In this document: one piece after another, positions 37,769-47,770 of the stretch | Layout: the number at the start of each line of letters is the position of its first letter | Position numbering within the stretch: the first letter of the stretch is position 1 | Origin: Egibacteraceae bacterium | Lineage (GTDB): Bacteria > Actinomycetota > Nitriliruptoria > Euzebyales > Egibacteraceae | DNA: 64,000 nt | Direction of reading: 5' to 3' | NCBI GenBank assembly: GCA_030446745.1 | Contig: JAUJMS010000002.1 | Location: forward strand, 124,001 to 188,000 | The notes under the pieces: generated by a model | Told to the model about the DNA's origin: nothing | The model's database searches: none | Seen by the model: only the letters and a program-made list of their open reading frames with translations | Program-made: the position numbers and the translations under genes

Positions 37769-39160
37769 TCAGGACGGCTCGGCCCGCCAGCGACACAGGT
37801 ACATGCCGTCGCTGCCGTCGACGTCGGGGCTCAGCTGCACGCCGGGGTCGCCGGCAGACGGCCGCCGGTGGGCGGCGGGCGTCAGGGTAGCCGCGTCAAG
37901 CGTGAAGCGGTCGCCGTACAGCGCCGTGAAGCCGGTCGCGACGCCGACTGTCTCCGCGACGGTCCACGTGCACGCGCTGTAGACCAGGACGCCGCCGGGG
38001 CGCACGAGCGGTGCCGCCGCCTCGAGCAGCCGCAGCTGCAGCCCCGCGAGGCGCTCGGCGTCGCCGGGCGTGCGGCGCCAGCGCAGCTCGGGGCGTCGGC
38101 GTACGACGCCGAAGCCGGTGCACGGGGCATCGACGAGCACGGCGTCGAAGGCTTCGGCGCGCCACGGTGGCCGGGCGGCGTCGGCGACGGCCACGCCGAC
38201 GCGTGCGGCCATGCCGGTGCGGGCAGCCGCGTCGCGCACGAACCCGGCGCGGTTGGGCCGCACGTCGGCCGCGGCGACGGTCGCCCCGAGCTGTGCCAGG
38301 TGCGTCGTCTTGCCGCCGGGCGCGGCGCAGGCGTCGAGCACCCGCCACGACGGTTCCGCCATCGGCGCGGAGGCAGTTCCGGGCGCGACGGTGGGCGGCG
38401 CGGCGGCGCGGGCGACGACCATCGACGCCTCGTCCTGCACCACGGCCCGCCCCTCCGCGACGCACGCGAGCGCGCCCGGATCGGCGTGCGGCACGTTGAC
38501 CGCCTCGGGCACCAGCCGACCGGGCGTCGCGTCGAAGCCGGCCCTGCGCAGCTCGGCGAGCAGCCCCGCCGGGTCGCCGGTCGCGCGCAGGACCAGCCCC
38601 GGCGGCACGTTGCCCGCCTCCAGGACCGCCCGCGCGCGCTCGCCGAACCGCTCGCGTGCCGACGCCACGACCCAGGCGGGATAGCCGCTGCGCAGCGCGA
38701 GGCCGGCGTCGTCGTGCTCGGACGGCCACGGCAACCGCTCGCGGGACCGCGCGAGCGCGCGCAGCACCCCGTTGACGAACCCGGCAACGTGGTCGCCGAC
38801 CTGCTCGCGCGCAACCGAGACCGCGGTGTCGACCGCGGCCCGGTCGGGACTGTCGCCGTAGAGCAGCTGCCACGCGCCGAGGCGCAGGACGTCGAGCACA
38901 GCCGGCTCGACCCGCTCCAGCGGCCGCGTGACGACGGTCGTGAGCGCCCAGTCCAGCGTCCCCTGCCAGCGCAGGGTCGAGTAGGCGAGGTTCGCGGCGA
39001 ACGCGCGGTCGCGTTCGTCGAGCCGCGAGCGGCGCAGCTCGGTGTCCACGACCGGTCCCGACCACGCCGCGTCCGCGTCGACGCGACGGAGGATGCGCCA
39101 GGCGGCGATCCGCGCCGCGACCCCCTCGCCCCCGCGCGCCGCGGCCGGCTCGGCGGTCAC
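37769..39160 (-). CDS. rsmB: 16S rRNA (cytosine-967-C5)-methyltransferase RsmB
   Basis: RsmB methylates C967 of 16S rRNA. The 463-residue product has an N-terminal NusB-like RNA-binding domain (about 15-150) and a C-terminal Rossmann methyltransferase. The latter shows DACAAPGGKTTHLAQLG (SAM site), the motif IV LVDAPCTGFG and the motif VI YSACTW, which carries the second catalytic-region cysteine. The GTG at 39160 overlaps the fmt stop (GTGA). Gene order priA-def-fmt-rsmB is widely conserved. Confidence 0.94.
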   Translation of the reverse strand: MTAEPAAARGGEGVAARIAAWRILRRVDADAAWSGPVVDTELRRSRLDERDRAFAANLAYSTLRWQGTLDWALTTVVTRPLERVEPAVLDVLRLGAWQLLYGDSPDRAAVDTAVSVAREQVGDHVAGFVNGVLRALARSRERLPWPSEHDDAGLALRSGYPAWVVASARERFGERARAVLEAGNVPPGLVLRATGDPAGLLAELRRAGFDATPGRLVPEAVNVPHADPGALACVAEGRAVVQDEASMVVARAAAPPTVAPGTASAPMAEPSWRVLDACAAPGGKTTHLAQLGATVAAADVRPNRAGFVRDAAARTGMAARVGVAVADAARPPWRAEAFDAVLVDAPCTGFGVVRRRPELRWRRTPGDAERLAGLQLRLLEAAAPLVRPGGVLVYSACTWTVAETVGVATGFTALYGDRFTLDAATLTPAAHRRPSAGDPGVQLSPDVDGSDGMYLCRWRAEPS

Positions 39161-40074
39161 CGCAACGTCTCGCCGAGCGGGCGGTAGCCGTTGTCCAGGT
39201 CGACGCCGGTGATCCGCGGTTTGCCGGCAGGTTGCACGTCGCGCAGCACGACGGCACCGGCGCCGCAGGCGACCACCGGCCCGTCGGCGGACAGGGCGAC
39301 CACCGTCCCGGGCGAGCCCTCGGCGGCGGCGAGACCGACGCGGTGGACTTTCAGCCGCTCGCCGCGCAGCGTCGTCCACGCTCCCGGCGCGGGGTTGTAC
39401 GCGCGCACCGCCCGGTGCACGCCGGTCGCGTCGGCGAACCAGTCGAGTCGCGCGTCGTCGGGGCGGATCTTGGGGGCGAGGCTCGCGTGCGTGTCGTCCT
39501 GCGGCACCGGCGTCAGCGAGCCGTCGACAAGGCCGCGCAGCGCGTCGACGAGCAGCGGCGCGCCGATCCCGGCGAGCCGGGCGACGAGCTCGCCCGCGGT
39601 CTCGTCGGGGCCGACCTGCGCGGGGACGGCGCACAGCACCGGGCCGGTGTCCATGCCCGCGTCGAGGACGAAGCAGGTGACCCCCGCGCCGGCGCCACCG
39701 GCGAGGATCGTGTGCTGCGCCGGCGCCGCGCCGCGCCAGGCCGGCAGGACGGAGAAGTGCAGGTTGACGAAGCCACGTCCTCCGGCGGCGAGCAACGCCG
39801 GCGGCAGCAGCGCCCCGTACGCGACGACGGCGCACGCGTCGACGGCCAGCTCGGCGAGCGCCGCGACGACCTCGACCGGTCGCTGTGGCTGCCACACCGG
39901 CACGCCCGCCGCGGCAGCGGTCACCTTCACCGGCGGCGGCGTCAGCCGGTGCCCCCGCCCGCTCGGTCGGTCCGGGTTGGTGACGGCGGCGACGAGGTCG
40001 ACGTCGGTCGCGGCGAGCAGCGCCTCGAGCGCTGGCACGGCGGGCGCCGGCGTGCCGAAGAAGGCGACGCGCAC
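39157..40074 (-). CDS. fmt: Methionyl-tRNA formyltransferase
   Basis: Fmt formylates initiator Met-tRNA using 10-formyl-tetrahydrofolate. It has 305 residues: N-terminal catalytic domain with MRVAFFGTPAPAVPAL, FVNLHFSVLPAWRGAAPAQ and the GMDTGPVL motif, then a C-terminal OB-like domain (VHRAVRAYNPAPGAWTTL). Its product is later deformylated by def, the next gene upstream, only 5 bases away. The start is GTG at 40074. Confidence 0.97.
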   Translation of the reverse strand: MRVAFFGTPAPAVPALEALLAATDVDLVAAVTNPDRPSGRGHRLTPPPVKVTAAAAGVPVWQPQRPVEVVAALAELAVDACAVVAYGALLPPALLAAGGRGFVNLHFSVLPAWRGAAPAQHTILAGGAGAGVTCFVLDAGMDTGPVLCAVPAQVGPDETAGELVARLAGIGAPLLVDALRGLVDGSLTPVPQDDTHASLAPKIRPDDARLDWFADATGVHRAVRAYNPAPGAWTTLRGERLKVHRVGLAAAEGSPGTVVALSADGPVVACGAGAVVLRDVQPAGKPRITGVDLDNGYRPLGETLR

Positions 40075-40079
40075 GCGCG

Positions 40080-40631
40080 CTACGCCGCCGGGCCCTCGAC
40101 GTCGAGCTCCTCAGGCGGGTGCTCGAGCTCGCCGGCGCGGATACGGCGCATCGCCTCCTTGCGGTCGTGGCGCGCGAGGTGGTCGATGAACAGGATCCCG
40201 TTGAGGTGGTCGATCTCGTGGAGGAACAGCCGCGCGAGGTAGCCCTCGCCGACGCGTTCGAGCGGCTCGCCGTAGACGTCGTACGCCCGGACCCGCGCCC
40301 GCAGCGGGCGCGTCGTCGGGTAGAACAGGCCGGGGAACGACAAGCAGCCTTCGTCGCCTTCCTGGGTCTCCTCGGACGTCTCGACGATCTCGGGGTTGAC
40401 GTACGCACCCGACCACGGCTCGCCGGTGACGTCGGCGGTGGCGCTCTCCCACACGAACAGCCGCCGCAGCACCCCGACCTGGTTGGCGGCGAGCGCGCCG
40501 CCACGAGCGGCGCGCAGCGTCTCGAGCATGTCGTCGGCGAGGCGGCGCAGGGGGTCGTCGAACGCGGTCACCGGCGCCGCGCGCTCGCGCAGCACCGGGT
40601 CGCCGAAGATGCGAATCGGGAGCAGGGCCAC
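40080..40631 (-). CDS. def: Peptide deformylase
   Basis: Def removes the N-formyl group from new proteins. It has 183 residues with all three motifs: GALAANQVG (motif 1), EGCLSFPG (motif 2, Cys metal ligand), and HEIDHLNG (motif 3, HExxH-type). The GTG at 40631 follows GAGGA by 8 bases. It is located between priA and fmt. Confidence 0.96.
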   Translation of the reverse strand: MALLPIRIFGDPVLRERAAPVTAFDDPLRRLADDMLETLRAARGGALAANQVGVLRRLFVWESATADVTGEPWSGAYVNPEIVETSEETQEGDEGCLSFPGLFYPTTRPLRARVRAYDVYGEPLERVGEGYLARLFLHEIDHLNGILFIDHLARHDRKEAMRRIRAGELEHPPEELDVEGPAA

Positions 40632-40668
40632 GGTTAGTCCTCGCAGCGACGGGTTTTCCAGGAGCGGC

Positions 40669-42570
40669 TTACAGGAGCGGGTCGACGTCGACGCGGACCT
40701 TGCGCCCGTCGCGATCCCAGGCGTGGCGCAGCGGCGTCAGGGCGGTAAGCGTGCCACGCAGGTCCGCCGACTTCACGAGCAGCGCCCCGTCGAGGTCGGG
40801 CCCGACGACGTCGTCGCCGGCGGGCAGCGCGTCGCGCAGTGCCGCGGCCGTGTCGCGCGCGGTCGCCGCGTCGGGTGCGGCGACGCGCACCAGCGACGCC
40901 GCCGGCGGGTAGCGCAGCGCCGCCCGGCGCGGCGCCTCCGCTCCCAGAAACCCTCCGGGTCCCAGCGCACGAGCGCCTGCACCGCCGCGTCGCCGGGGGT
41001 GCGGGTCTGCACGACGAGGTGGCGCGTCCAGCGACCGGCGGCGAGCAGCAGCCGCAACGTGTCCTCCCCGGCGTCCAACGTCGGCCGGGCGAGCAGCGCG
41101 TCGGCGTCGGGAACGACGACGACGTCGGCCGGCTCCGTGCCCAACCACGCGGGGCGCGTCACGACGCTGCCACGGGTCATGACCGCCACGGCGGGGCGTC
41201 GCGCCGGACCCGGGGCGTCGAACCCCTCCATGCGCGTGACCTCGGCGGCGGGGTGGCTGCGGGCGAGCTCGCCGGCCAGCCGCGCGGCACCCGCGGCCAG
41301 CGGTGCCCACCGCTCGTCACTGCACGCCGGGCACAAAAACGGCGCGCCGGCCCAGTCCCCCGCCGGGCAGCGCCAACCGCTGCCGTCGCGGACGACCGCC
41401 AGTGACGCGGCGCAGTGCGGGCAGCTCAACCGCCGTCCGCAGCCGCGGCAGGTCAGGGCGGCGCCCTGACCGCCGCGCGACGCGAGGACGACGGCCGCGC
41501 CGCCACGCCGCACCGTGGCCGTGACCGCCGCGGCGGCGCGGTCGCCCAGCGCGCGCGCCGTGCGCCGGGCGCGGGTCGGCGAGGTCGACGACGTCGACGC
41601 GCGGCGCGCCGGCCCCCTCGCTGCGCCGGTCCGGCGCGATGCGCGTGACGTGACCCGCGCCGAGCAGCCGCCACAGCGGGGCGCTGGGAAGGTCGCCGAG
41701 CAGCACGCACGCCGCACCAGCCATCCGCGCCCGCGCCAGCGCGACCTCGCGCGCGTGGTGGCGCGGGCTGCGGCGCTCCTTGTACGCGGGGTTCGCCTCG
41801 TCGGCGACGACGACGAGCCCCAGGTCGCGCAGCGGCGCGAACACCGCCGAGCGCTCGCCGACGGCGACGCGCGCGCCGCCGATCCGGCAGCGCAGAAAGG
41901 CGCGGTAGCGGCTGCGCGGATCGTCGCCCCGCAGGTCGACCGCGAGGCCACGGGCGACGGCGAGCGCCGCCCCGGGCGCCGGCGAGCCGGGGTCCGGCGC
42001 GAGCACCAACGCGCTTCGCCCCGCGCGAAGGCAACGCACGACGAGGTCGGTCACCAGCCGCCCAGCGTCGCCGTCTGGCAGGGCCCGCAGCCAAAAGGCG
42101 CCGGGCGCGCCGCGCTGCTCGGCGGCGCGCAGGAGCACGGGCGCGGTCGGGTAGCGCCGCCATCCGGCGTCGTCGGGGGGGCCGACAGCGGCCGTGACCT
42201 CGGCGGCCGCTGGCGCCGGCGGCCACGCCGCCGCCTCACGCTCCACCGCGGCGACGCGGTCGGGCAGCGCGTGGCGCAGCACGTCGGCGAGCTCGGCGGC
42301 GTAGCGGTCGGCGATCCAGCGGTACCACGCCACGTCGGCCGGGTCGAACCACGTCTGCTCGCCCTGCACCAGCGACAGTGACCGGATGCGCGACGGGTCG
42401 GTGCGCGGCTCGTCGCCCACCCCCACGACCCAGCCGGTGCGCCGGCGTCCGGCGAACACCACCCGGACGCGCTGGCCGACTCCGACGTCGCAGCCGTCGG
42501 GCACGGCGTAGTCGAACGGCCGATCGAGATGCGACGGCGCGACCTCGACGACGACGCGGGCGTAGCGGAT
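40669..42570 (-). CDS. priA: Primosomal protein N' (PriA), degenerate-helicase type (two frame breaks)
   Basis: PriA restarts stalled replication forks. Recognisable parts are the N-terminal 3'-binding domain (LDRPFDYAVPDG), a helicase-like core with VGERSAVFAPLRDLGLVVVADEAN, the zinc cluster (CRGCGRRLSCPHCAASL...CPACSDE), and a C-terminal domain ending VDVDPLL. As in many actinobacterial PriA proteins the Walker A P-loop is not recognisable. Breaks lie near 41572 and 40946; one surplus and one missing base restore about 633 residues. No ATG/GTG/TTG precedes the conserved N-terminus in frame. The best start is ATC at 42570 with AGGA 8 bases upstream. A GTG at 42504 would cut off 22 conserved residues. 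Confidence 0.85.
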
Positions 42571-42580
42571 CGCGGGTGTC

Positions 42581-43780
42581 CTACGCCCCCGCGGCGCTGC
42601 GCAGGTCGTCCGCCCGGTCGCTGCGCTCCCACGCGAACCCCTCGCGCCCGAAGTGGCCGTACGCGGCGGTCGCGCGGAACACCGGCCGGCGCAGCTCCAG
42701 GTCGCGGATGACCGCGGCGGGTCGCAGGTCGAACACCTCTTCGACGCCGGCGAGGATCTTGTCCGGGTCGGCGGTCTCGGTGCCGAACGTCTCCAGCGTC
42801 AGCGACACCGGATGCGCCACGCCGATGGCGTAGGCGACCTGCAGCTCAGCGCGGTCCGCCAGGCCCGCGGCGACGACCGTCTTGGCGACCCAGCGCGCGG
42901 CGTACGCGGCGGAGCGGTCAACCTTGGTCGCGTCCTTGCCGCTGAACGCGCCGCCGCCGTGGCGCGCCATGCCGCCGTAGGTGTCGACGATGATCTTGCG
43001 CCCGGTCAGACCCGCGTCGGCCTGTGGTCCGCCCAGCTCGAAGCGCCCGCTCGGGTTGACGAGCACCGTGTCGGGATCCCACTCGAGCCCCGCGGGGATG
43101 ACGGGCGCGACGACGTGCTCGACGACGTCGGGGCGCAGCAGCGTGTCGGTGTCGATGTCGGCCTGGTGCTGGCTGGACACCAGCACCCGCGCGACACGCA
43201 CGGGCGTGTAGCCGTCGTACTCGACCGTGACCTGCGTCTTGCCGTCGGGGCGCAGGTACGGCACGGCACCGGACTTGCGCACCGCGGCGAGACGTTCGGC
43301 GAGCCGGTGCGCGAGGTGGATCGGCAGGGGCATCAGCGCGTCGGTCTCGCGGCAGGCGAACCCGAACATCATCCCCTGGTCGCCGGCGCCGAGCCGGTCG
43401 AGGTCGTCGACGGGACCGCTGCTCGCGCGCGCCTCCAGCGACGCGTCGACGCCGCCGGCGATGTCGGCCGACTGCGGATCGAGCGCGACGAGCACCCCGC
43501 AGGTGTTGCCGTCGAAGCCGGCGCTTGCCTTGTCGTAGCCGATGCCGACGATCGTCTCGCGCGCCACCTTGGCGATGTCGACGTACGAGTCGGTGGAGAT
43601 CTCCCCCGCGACGACGACCATCCCGGTCGTGACGAGCGTCTCGCAGGCGACGCGGGCGGCAGCGGGGTTCGCGTCCAGCGAGAGGACCTCGTCGAGGACC
43701 GCGTCCGAGATCTGGTCGGCGACCTTGTCGGGGTGGCCCTCGGTCACCGACTCGGACGTGAACAGCCAGCGGCGCGGCAT
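42581..43780 (-). CDS. metK: S-adenosylmethionine synthetase
   Basis: MetK makes SAM from methionine and ATP. It has 399 residues with the signatures [29 protein letters not shown] and the glycine-rich [27 protein letters not shown] placed the start at the ATG at 43780 ([19 protein letters not shown]) because SAM synthetases begin here. AAAAGG precedes it. It is followed by priA after 10 bases. Confidence 0.98.
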   Translation of the reverse strand: MPRRWLFTSESVTEGHPDKVADQISDAVLDEVLSLDANPAAARVACETLVTTGMVVVAGEISTDSYVDIAKVARETIVGIGYDKASAGFDGNTCGVLVALDPQSADIAGGVDASLEARASSGPVDDLDRLGAGDQGMMFGFACRETDALMPLPIHLAHRLAERLAAVRKSGAVPYLRPDGKTQVTVEYDGYTPVRVARVLVSSQHQADIDTDTLLRPDVVEHVVAPVIPAGLEWDPDTVLVNPSGRFELGGPQADAGLTGRKIIVDTYGGMARHGGGAFSGKDATKVDRSAAYAARWVAKTVVAAGLADRAELQVAYAIGVAHPVSLTLETFGTETADPDKILAGVEEVFDLRPAAVIRDLELRRPVFRATAAYGHFGREGFAWERSDRADDLRSAAGA

Positions 43781-43875
43781 CGCTTCGGATCCTTTTCGCG
43801 CGCCGCAGCGGCCGGTAAAGGCGGCGCGGCGCACACGGTCGCGGAGTGGGGCGTTCGCGCTGGGCAGTGTAGGGG

Positions 43876-45138
43876 TCAGTCCGCCGGGCCGGTCAGCAGC
43901 GCCTCGACGTGGTCCCAGACGACTCCGGCGAGCGCGGCCTTGCTCGTCAAAGGCACGTCGGTGCGCCGGCCGTCGCGGTCGAGGAGCAGCGCCCGATTCG
44001 TGTCGACGTCGAACCCGGCGTCACGGCTGTCGACGCGGTTGACGACGACGAGGTCGAGGCCCTTGCGCTGGAGTTTGTCGCGGCCGTGCTGCTCTTCGCG
44101 CTCGGTCTCGGCGGCGAATCCGACGAGCAACGGGCGACCGGCCGCCGCGCCGTTGCGCGACGCACCCAGCTCTCCGAGGATGTCCGGGTTCGGGGCGAGG
44201 GCGACCGCGCTCAGCCCGCCGCCGTCCTTGCGCAGCTTGTGCGGCGAGTAGTCGGCGGGGCGGACGTCGGCGACTGCCGCGGCCTTGACGACGACGTCGG
44301 CGTCGTGCGCGAGGGCGACGACGGCGTCGCGCATCTGCAGCGCCGTCTCGACGTGGTGGGTGGTGACGCCCGCCGGGTCGGGCAAGGCGGTCGGGGCGGC
44401 GACGAGGTCGACGACGGCGCCGCGCTGCGCCGCCGCGACGGCGAGCGCGTAGCCCATCTTGCCGCTGGACCGGTTGCCGATGTAGCGCACCGGGTCGATC
44501 GGCTCGCGGGTGCCGCCGGCGGTCACGACGACGCGGCGGCCGCGCAGTGCGCCGGCACGGTCACCGCCCGCAGGCGCGAGCGCCGCGGCGACGGCGGCGA
44601 GGATCGCGGCGTCATCGGCAAGGCGTCCGAGCCCGGTGTCGCCTCCGGCCAGCGGGCCGTCGTCGGGCCCCACGATGCGCGCGCCACGGGCGGCGAGCAG
44701 GGCGACGTTCGCCTGCGTCGCGGGGTGCTGCCACATCTCGGTGTGCATCGCCGGCGCGAGCACCACCGGACATGTCAGGCACGTGAACGCGCTCGAGACG
44801 AGGTCGTCGGCCAAGCCGGTGGCGAACTTGGCGAGCAGGTTCGCGGTGGCGGGGGCGAACACCGCGACGTCGGCGGCCCGCGCGATGGCGACGTGGCGGA
44901 TCTCGTGCGCGTCGGCGAGGACGTCGCTGTGCGCCGGTCGGCCGGTCAGTCCGGCGAAGGTCGCCGCGCCGACGAACGCGGTGGCGCCCGGGGTCAGCAC
45001 CGTCTGCACCGTCGCACCGGCGGTGACCAGCGCGCGGGCCAGGGCGGCCGCCTTGTACGCCGCAATGCCGCCGGACACGCCGAGCAGCACGAAACGCCCG
45101 CGCAGGGCCGCGGCGGCGTCAGCGGAGAGGGCGGTCAT
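43876..45138 (-). CDS. coaBC: Bifunctional phosphopantothenoylcysteine decarboxylase / phosphopantothenate-cysteine ligase
   Basis: CoaBC converts phosphopantothenate to phosphopantetheine on the way to CoA. The 420-residue fusion has an N-terminal flavoprotein decarboxylase ([19 protein letters not shown]; catalytic His in [35 protein letters not shown]) and a C-terminal CTP-dependent ligase ([29 protein letters not shown]). The PxMNxxMW motif has His in place of Asn, a variant I associate with Actinobacteria. The ATG is at 45138, 24 bases after rpoZ. Confidence 0.97.
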   Translation of the reverse strand: MTALSADAAAALRGRFVLLGVSGGIAAYKAAALARALVTAGATVQTVLTPGATAFVGAATFAGLTGRPAHSDVLADAHEIRHVAIARAADVAVFAPATANLLAKFATGLADDLVSSAFTCLTCPVVLAPAMHTEMWQHPATQANVALLAARGARIVGPDDGPLAGGDTGLGRLADDAAILAAVAAALAPAGGDRAGALRGRRVVVTAGGTREPIDPVRYIGNRSSGKMGYALAVAAAQRGAVVDLVAAPTALPDPAGVTTHHVETALQMRDAVVALAHDADVVVKAAAVADVRPADYSPHKLRKDGGGLSAVALAPNPDILGELGASRNGAAAGRPLLVGFAAETEREEQHGRDKLQRKGLDLVVVNRVDSRDAGFDVDTNRALLLDRDGRRTDVPLTSKAALAGVVWDHVEALLTGPAD

Positions 45139-45162
45139 GCCGGCGCGGCGGGCCGGCGGGGG

Positions 45163-45483
45163 TCAGGCGCCTTCGTCGTCGTCGTCGCTGAGCGACACGA
45201 CGGTCAGGTCGCCGTCACCGAGCTCGGCGCCGAGCAACGCCTCGGCCTCGGCGCGCGCGTCGCCGGGGTAGTGGCACACGATCTTGTCCGCGGCGATCTC
45301 CTCGAGGGCGATCGACAGCGGCTTGTTCGAGTCGACCTGGTCCACGAGCGGCCGCACGTACTGGTGGATGCCTTCGCCGAGCTGGTGGTAGTAGGCGTTG
45401 ATCTCGCGGGCCCGGCGCGCCGACAGGTGCACGAGGGTGTACTTGCTGTCGACCTTCGCGAGCAGGTCGTCGATGGTGGCGAT
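45163..45483 (-). CDS. rpoZ: RNA polymerase omega subunit, apparently starting with ATC
   Basis: Omega helps assemble RNA polymerase. The core motif [29 protein letters not shown] and the [16 protein letters not shown] segment identify it. The family's N-terminus (M)[16 protein letters not shown] is present, but the codon at the methionine position is ATC (45483-45481). An in-frame TGA lies 3 codons before it, and GGGAG lies about 10 bases upstream. The only canonical start (GTG, 45432) would remove 17 conserved residues. I therefore place the start at ATC (106 residues). Either ATC initiates, or that base is wrong. It sits in the classic gmk-rpoZ-coaBC-metK order. Confidence 0.88.
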   Translation of the reverse strand: MATIDDLLAKVDSKYTLVHLSARRAREINAYYHQLGEGIHQYVRPLVDQVDSNKPLSIALEEIAADKIVCHYPGDARAEAEALLGAELGDGDLTVVSLSDDDDEGA

Positions 45484-45512
45484 GGCGGCTCAGCTCCCGT
45501 TGACGTGGCGGG

Positions 45513-46094
45513 TCAGCCGTCGAGTATACGGCTCAGGGCGGCGACAGCCGTGTCGAAATCGTCGTTGACGACCTCGTGGTGGAACGCGCGCGCCTGCGCG
45601 AGCTCGTCGGCGGCCAGCGCGACCCGCTGGGCGATCCGCTCCGCGGAGTCGGCGCCGCGCCGTCGGAGGCGCTCGGCGAGCGTGTCCGGGTGCGGGGGCG
45701 GATGAACACGAGCACGACGTCGGGGAAGCTGCGGCGCACCTGGAGCGCACCCTGCACGTCGATCTCGAGAATGACCGGTCGCCCGGCGCGCAACGCCGGC
45801 TCGACGGACGACCACGGCGTGCCGTAGCGGAAACCGCCGAAGTGCGCCCATTCCACAAAGCCGTCGCCCGCGACGAGCGCGTCGAAGAAGGCCGCGTCGT
45901 CGAGGAAGTGGTACGCGACGCCGTCGACTTCGCCGGGGCGCGGCGGGCGGGTCGTCGCCGACACCGAGACGACCACCTCGGGTCGGCGCGCGCGCGAGCG
46001 CGGCGACGAGCGTTCCCTTGCCGACACCACCGGGGCCGCTCACGACGTAGAGCCGGCCGCCCGCAGCGCCGGCGGGTCGCCGGTCGGCGCCCAC
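45513..46094 (-). CDS. gmk: Guanylate kinase (two compensating frame breaks)
   Basis: Gmk phosphorylates GMP to GDP. The P-loop VVSGPGGVGKGTLVAAL, the GMP-binding SATTRPPRPGEVDGVAYHF and FVEWAHFGGFRYGTP, and the lid region RLRRRGADSAERIAQR are present but alternate between two frames. A surplus base in the CG repeat near 45987-45998 and a missing base in the G5 run at 45694-45698 account for this and give about 193 residues. The GTG start at 46094 lies 7 bases after mihF. All catalytic parts remain, so base errors are more likely than loss of this essential gene. Confidence 0.9.
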   Translation of the reverse strand: MGADRRPAGAAGGRLYVVSGPGGVGKGTLVAALARAPTRGGRLGVGDDPPAAPRRSRRRRVPLPRRRGLLRRARRGRRLCGMGALRRFPLRHAVVVRRAGVARRATGHSRDRRAGCAPGAPQLPRRRARVHPPPHPDTLAERLRRRGADSAERIAQRVALAADELAQARAFHHEVVNDDFDTAVAALSRILDG

Positions 46095-46101
46095 GGCAGG
46101 T

Positions 46102-46446
46102 TTACCGCGGCGGCGCGTCGGGTGGCGACGACTCGGCGTTGAACTCGTTGAGCAGCTTCTCACGCTGGTTCGCGCCGAGTCCGCGCACCCGCCGCGACGG
46201 GGAGATGTCCAGGCGCTCCATCATTTTGCGGGCTCGCACCTTGCCGACCCTGGGCAGGGCCTCGAGCACCGCCGAGACCTTCGTCTTGCCGACGACCTCG
46301 TCGTCGTCGGCGCGGCGCAGCACCTCGGCGAAGCCGATCTCGCCCGCCTTGAGCTGCTGTTTCAGCTCGGCGCGGACCTTGCGCGCCTCCGCGGCTTTCT
46401 CCAGGGCCTGGCGACGCGACGCTTCGTCGAGTTCCGGCAGCGGCAT
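46102..46446 (-). CDS. mihF: Integration host factor, actinobacterial type
   Basis: This is a nucleoid-associated DNA-binding protein specific to Actinobacteria, 114 residues. The helix-two-turns-helix-like core SAVLEALPRVGKVRARKMMERLDIS and RRVRGLGANQREKLL match the mycobacterial and streptomycete IHF pattern. The ATG at 46446 (MPLPELDEASRRQALEKAAEARK) matches the family start. Position between the pyrimidine operon and gmk is the same as in M. tuberculosis (Rv1388-Rv1389). It may be transcribed from its own promoter overlapping the pyrE end. Confidence 0.93.
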   Translation of the reverse strand: MPLPELDEASRRQALEKAAEARKVRAELKQQLKAGEIGFAEVLRRADDDEVVGKTKVSAVLEALPRVGKVRARKMMERLDISPSRRVRGLGANQREKLLNEFNAESSPPDAPPR

Positions 46447-46507
46447 GAGGACTCCGACAAGGACGTGGCCGCGCTGGCACGGCGGCGGCGAGAGGAGAGG
46501 TGCGGGC

Positions 46508-46534
46508 ATCCTATCGGCCCCGGCGGGGGGTCAA
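46508..46534 (-). promoter_or_regulatory. Possible promoter of mihF-gmk-rpoZ
   Basis: The minus strand has -35 TTGACC (46534-46529), overlapping the pyrE stop, and -10 TAGGAT (46513-46508). The spacer is short at 15 bases, which weakens the call. The predicted leader before mihF is about 55 nt. Confidence 0.35.
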
Positions 46535-47058
46535 CGGCCGGCCGCGGCCGCCTCCAGCGTCGACATGGTGAACAGCGCCGACAGCGGCACGCCGGCGGCG
46601 GCGAGCGCGGCGCCCCCACCGCCCTCGCGGTCGACGACGCACACCGCGGCGACGACCTGAGCGCCGAGGTCGCGCAGCGCCTCGCACGACGCGACGACCT
46701 GACCGCCGGAGGTGACGACGTCCTCGACGACGGTCAGGCGCCGGCCGGCGACGTCGCCGCCCTCGGCGAGCTGGCGGGTGCCGTACGCCTTGGGGTGCTT
46801 GCGCACGAACAGCGTCGGCAGGCCGGTGACCTGCGACAGCACCGCGGCGATCGGCACGCCGCCGAGTTCGAGGCCCGCAAGCGCCTCGGTGTCGGCAGGC
46901 ACCAGCGGGGCGAGGGCTTCGGCGACCTCCCGCAACAGCGGAGGGTCGGCCTCGAAGCGGTACTTGTCGAAGTAGCGGGTGCTCGTCGCGCCGGAACGCA
47001 GAACGAACTCGCCGGTGAGGTACGCCCGCTCGTGCAGGCGTGCGGCGAGGTCGCTCAC
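46531..47058 (-). CDS. pyrE: Orotate phosphoribosyltransferase
   Basis: PyrE joins orotate and PRPP to OMP. It has 175 residues with the PRPP-binding signature [14 protein letters not shown], preceded by [18 protein letters not shown] and [11 protein letters not shown]. The GTG at 47058 overlaps the pyrF stop (GTGA). It is the last gene of the UMP operon. Many actinobacterial pyr operons lack pyrE at this position, so this operon is unusually complete. Confidence 0.96.
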   Translation of the reverse strand: MSDLAARLHERAYLTGEFVLRSGATSTRYFDKYRFEADPPLLREVAEALAPLVPADTEALAGLELGGVPIAAVLSQVTGLPTLFVRKHPKAYGTRQLAEGGDVAGRRLTVVEDVVTSGGQVVASCEALRDLGAQVVAAVCVVDREGGGGAALAAAGVPLSALFTMSTLEAAAAGR

Positions 47059-47770
47059 CGCAGGTTCTCGAGGAGCGCACGGCACGCCGCCGGCGGGTCG
47101 GGCGACGCGGTGACCGGCCGGCCGACGACGAGGTGGCTCGCCCCGGCGTCGAGCGCGGCGCGCGGCGTCGCCACGCGCGCCTGGTCGTCGGCGGGGGCGC
47201 CGTGCGGGCGCACGCCGGGCACGACGACGAGCGCGTCGGCCCCCACCGCGGCGCGGACCGCCGCGACGTCGGTCGGAGGCACACGATGCCGGCGGCACCG
47301 GCATCGACGGCGAGGGCGGCCAGCCGCGGGACCTGGTCGGCGGCGGGCGGTTGGCCGACGGCCGCGAGCGTCGCGTCGTCGAGGCTGGTCAGCACGGTCA
47401 CGGCGAGGACCGCGACGTCGGGCGCGGCCTTCACTGCGGCCTGGATCATCGCCGGTCCACCGCTCGCGTGGATCGTGAGCAGCGCCACGCCGAGCTGCGC
47501 GACGGCCGCGGCGGCGCCGTCGACCTGGTGCGGGATGTCGTGCAGCTTGAGGTCGAGGAAGACCGGCGCGTGCGCGGCGGCGGTCCGCACGCACGCTGCG
47601 CCGTGCGCGGCCCACGCGGTCAGCCCGACCTTCAGCGCGCCGACGTGCGGCGCGACGCCGGCGGCCAGGCCGTCGAGGCGCTGGAGGTCGGCGGTGTCGA
47701 GCGCGACGATGAGCGGGCTGCCCGCTCGGATGGTCGTTGCCCCGTCGCCCCCGCGGCCCGGGCCGGTCAC
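47055..47770 (-). CDS. pyrF: Orotidine 5'-phosphate decarboxylase (frame broken near 47278)
   Basis: PyrF decarboxylates OMP to UMP. The N-terminal [17 protein letters not shown], the catalytic [13 protein letters not shown] and the LTIHASGG segment are in one frame. The C-terminal [17 protein letters not shown] and [16 protein letters not shown] are in another. Adding one C at the GTGTGC-CTCC junction restores [17 protein letters not shown] and about 238 residues. DLKLHDIP shows the short form of the enzyme (group 1 type). The GTG at 47770 overlaps the pyrD stop, and the stop overlaps pyrE. Confidence 0.92.

Noticed and set aside
43781-43875. A SAM-sensing riboswitch upstream of metK
   Set aside because: The 95-base gap lacks the conserved core of SAM riboswitch classes that I can recognise.
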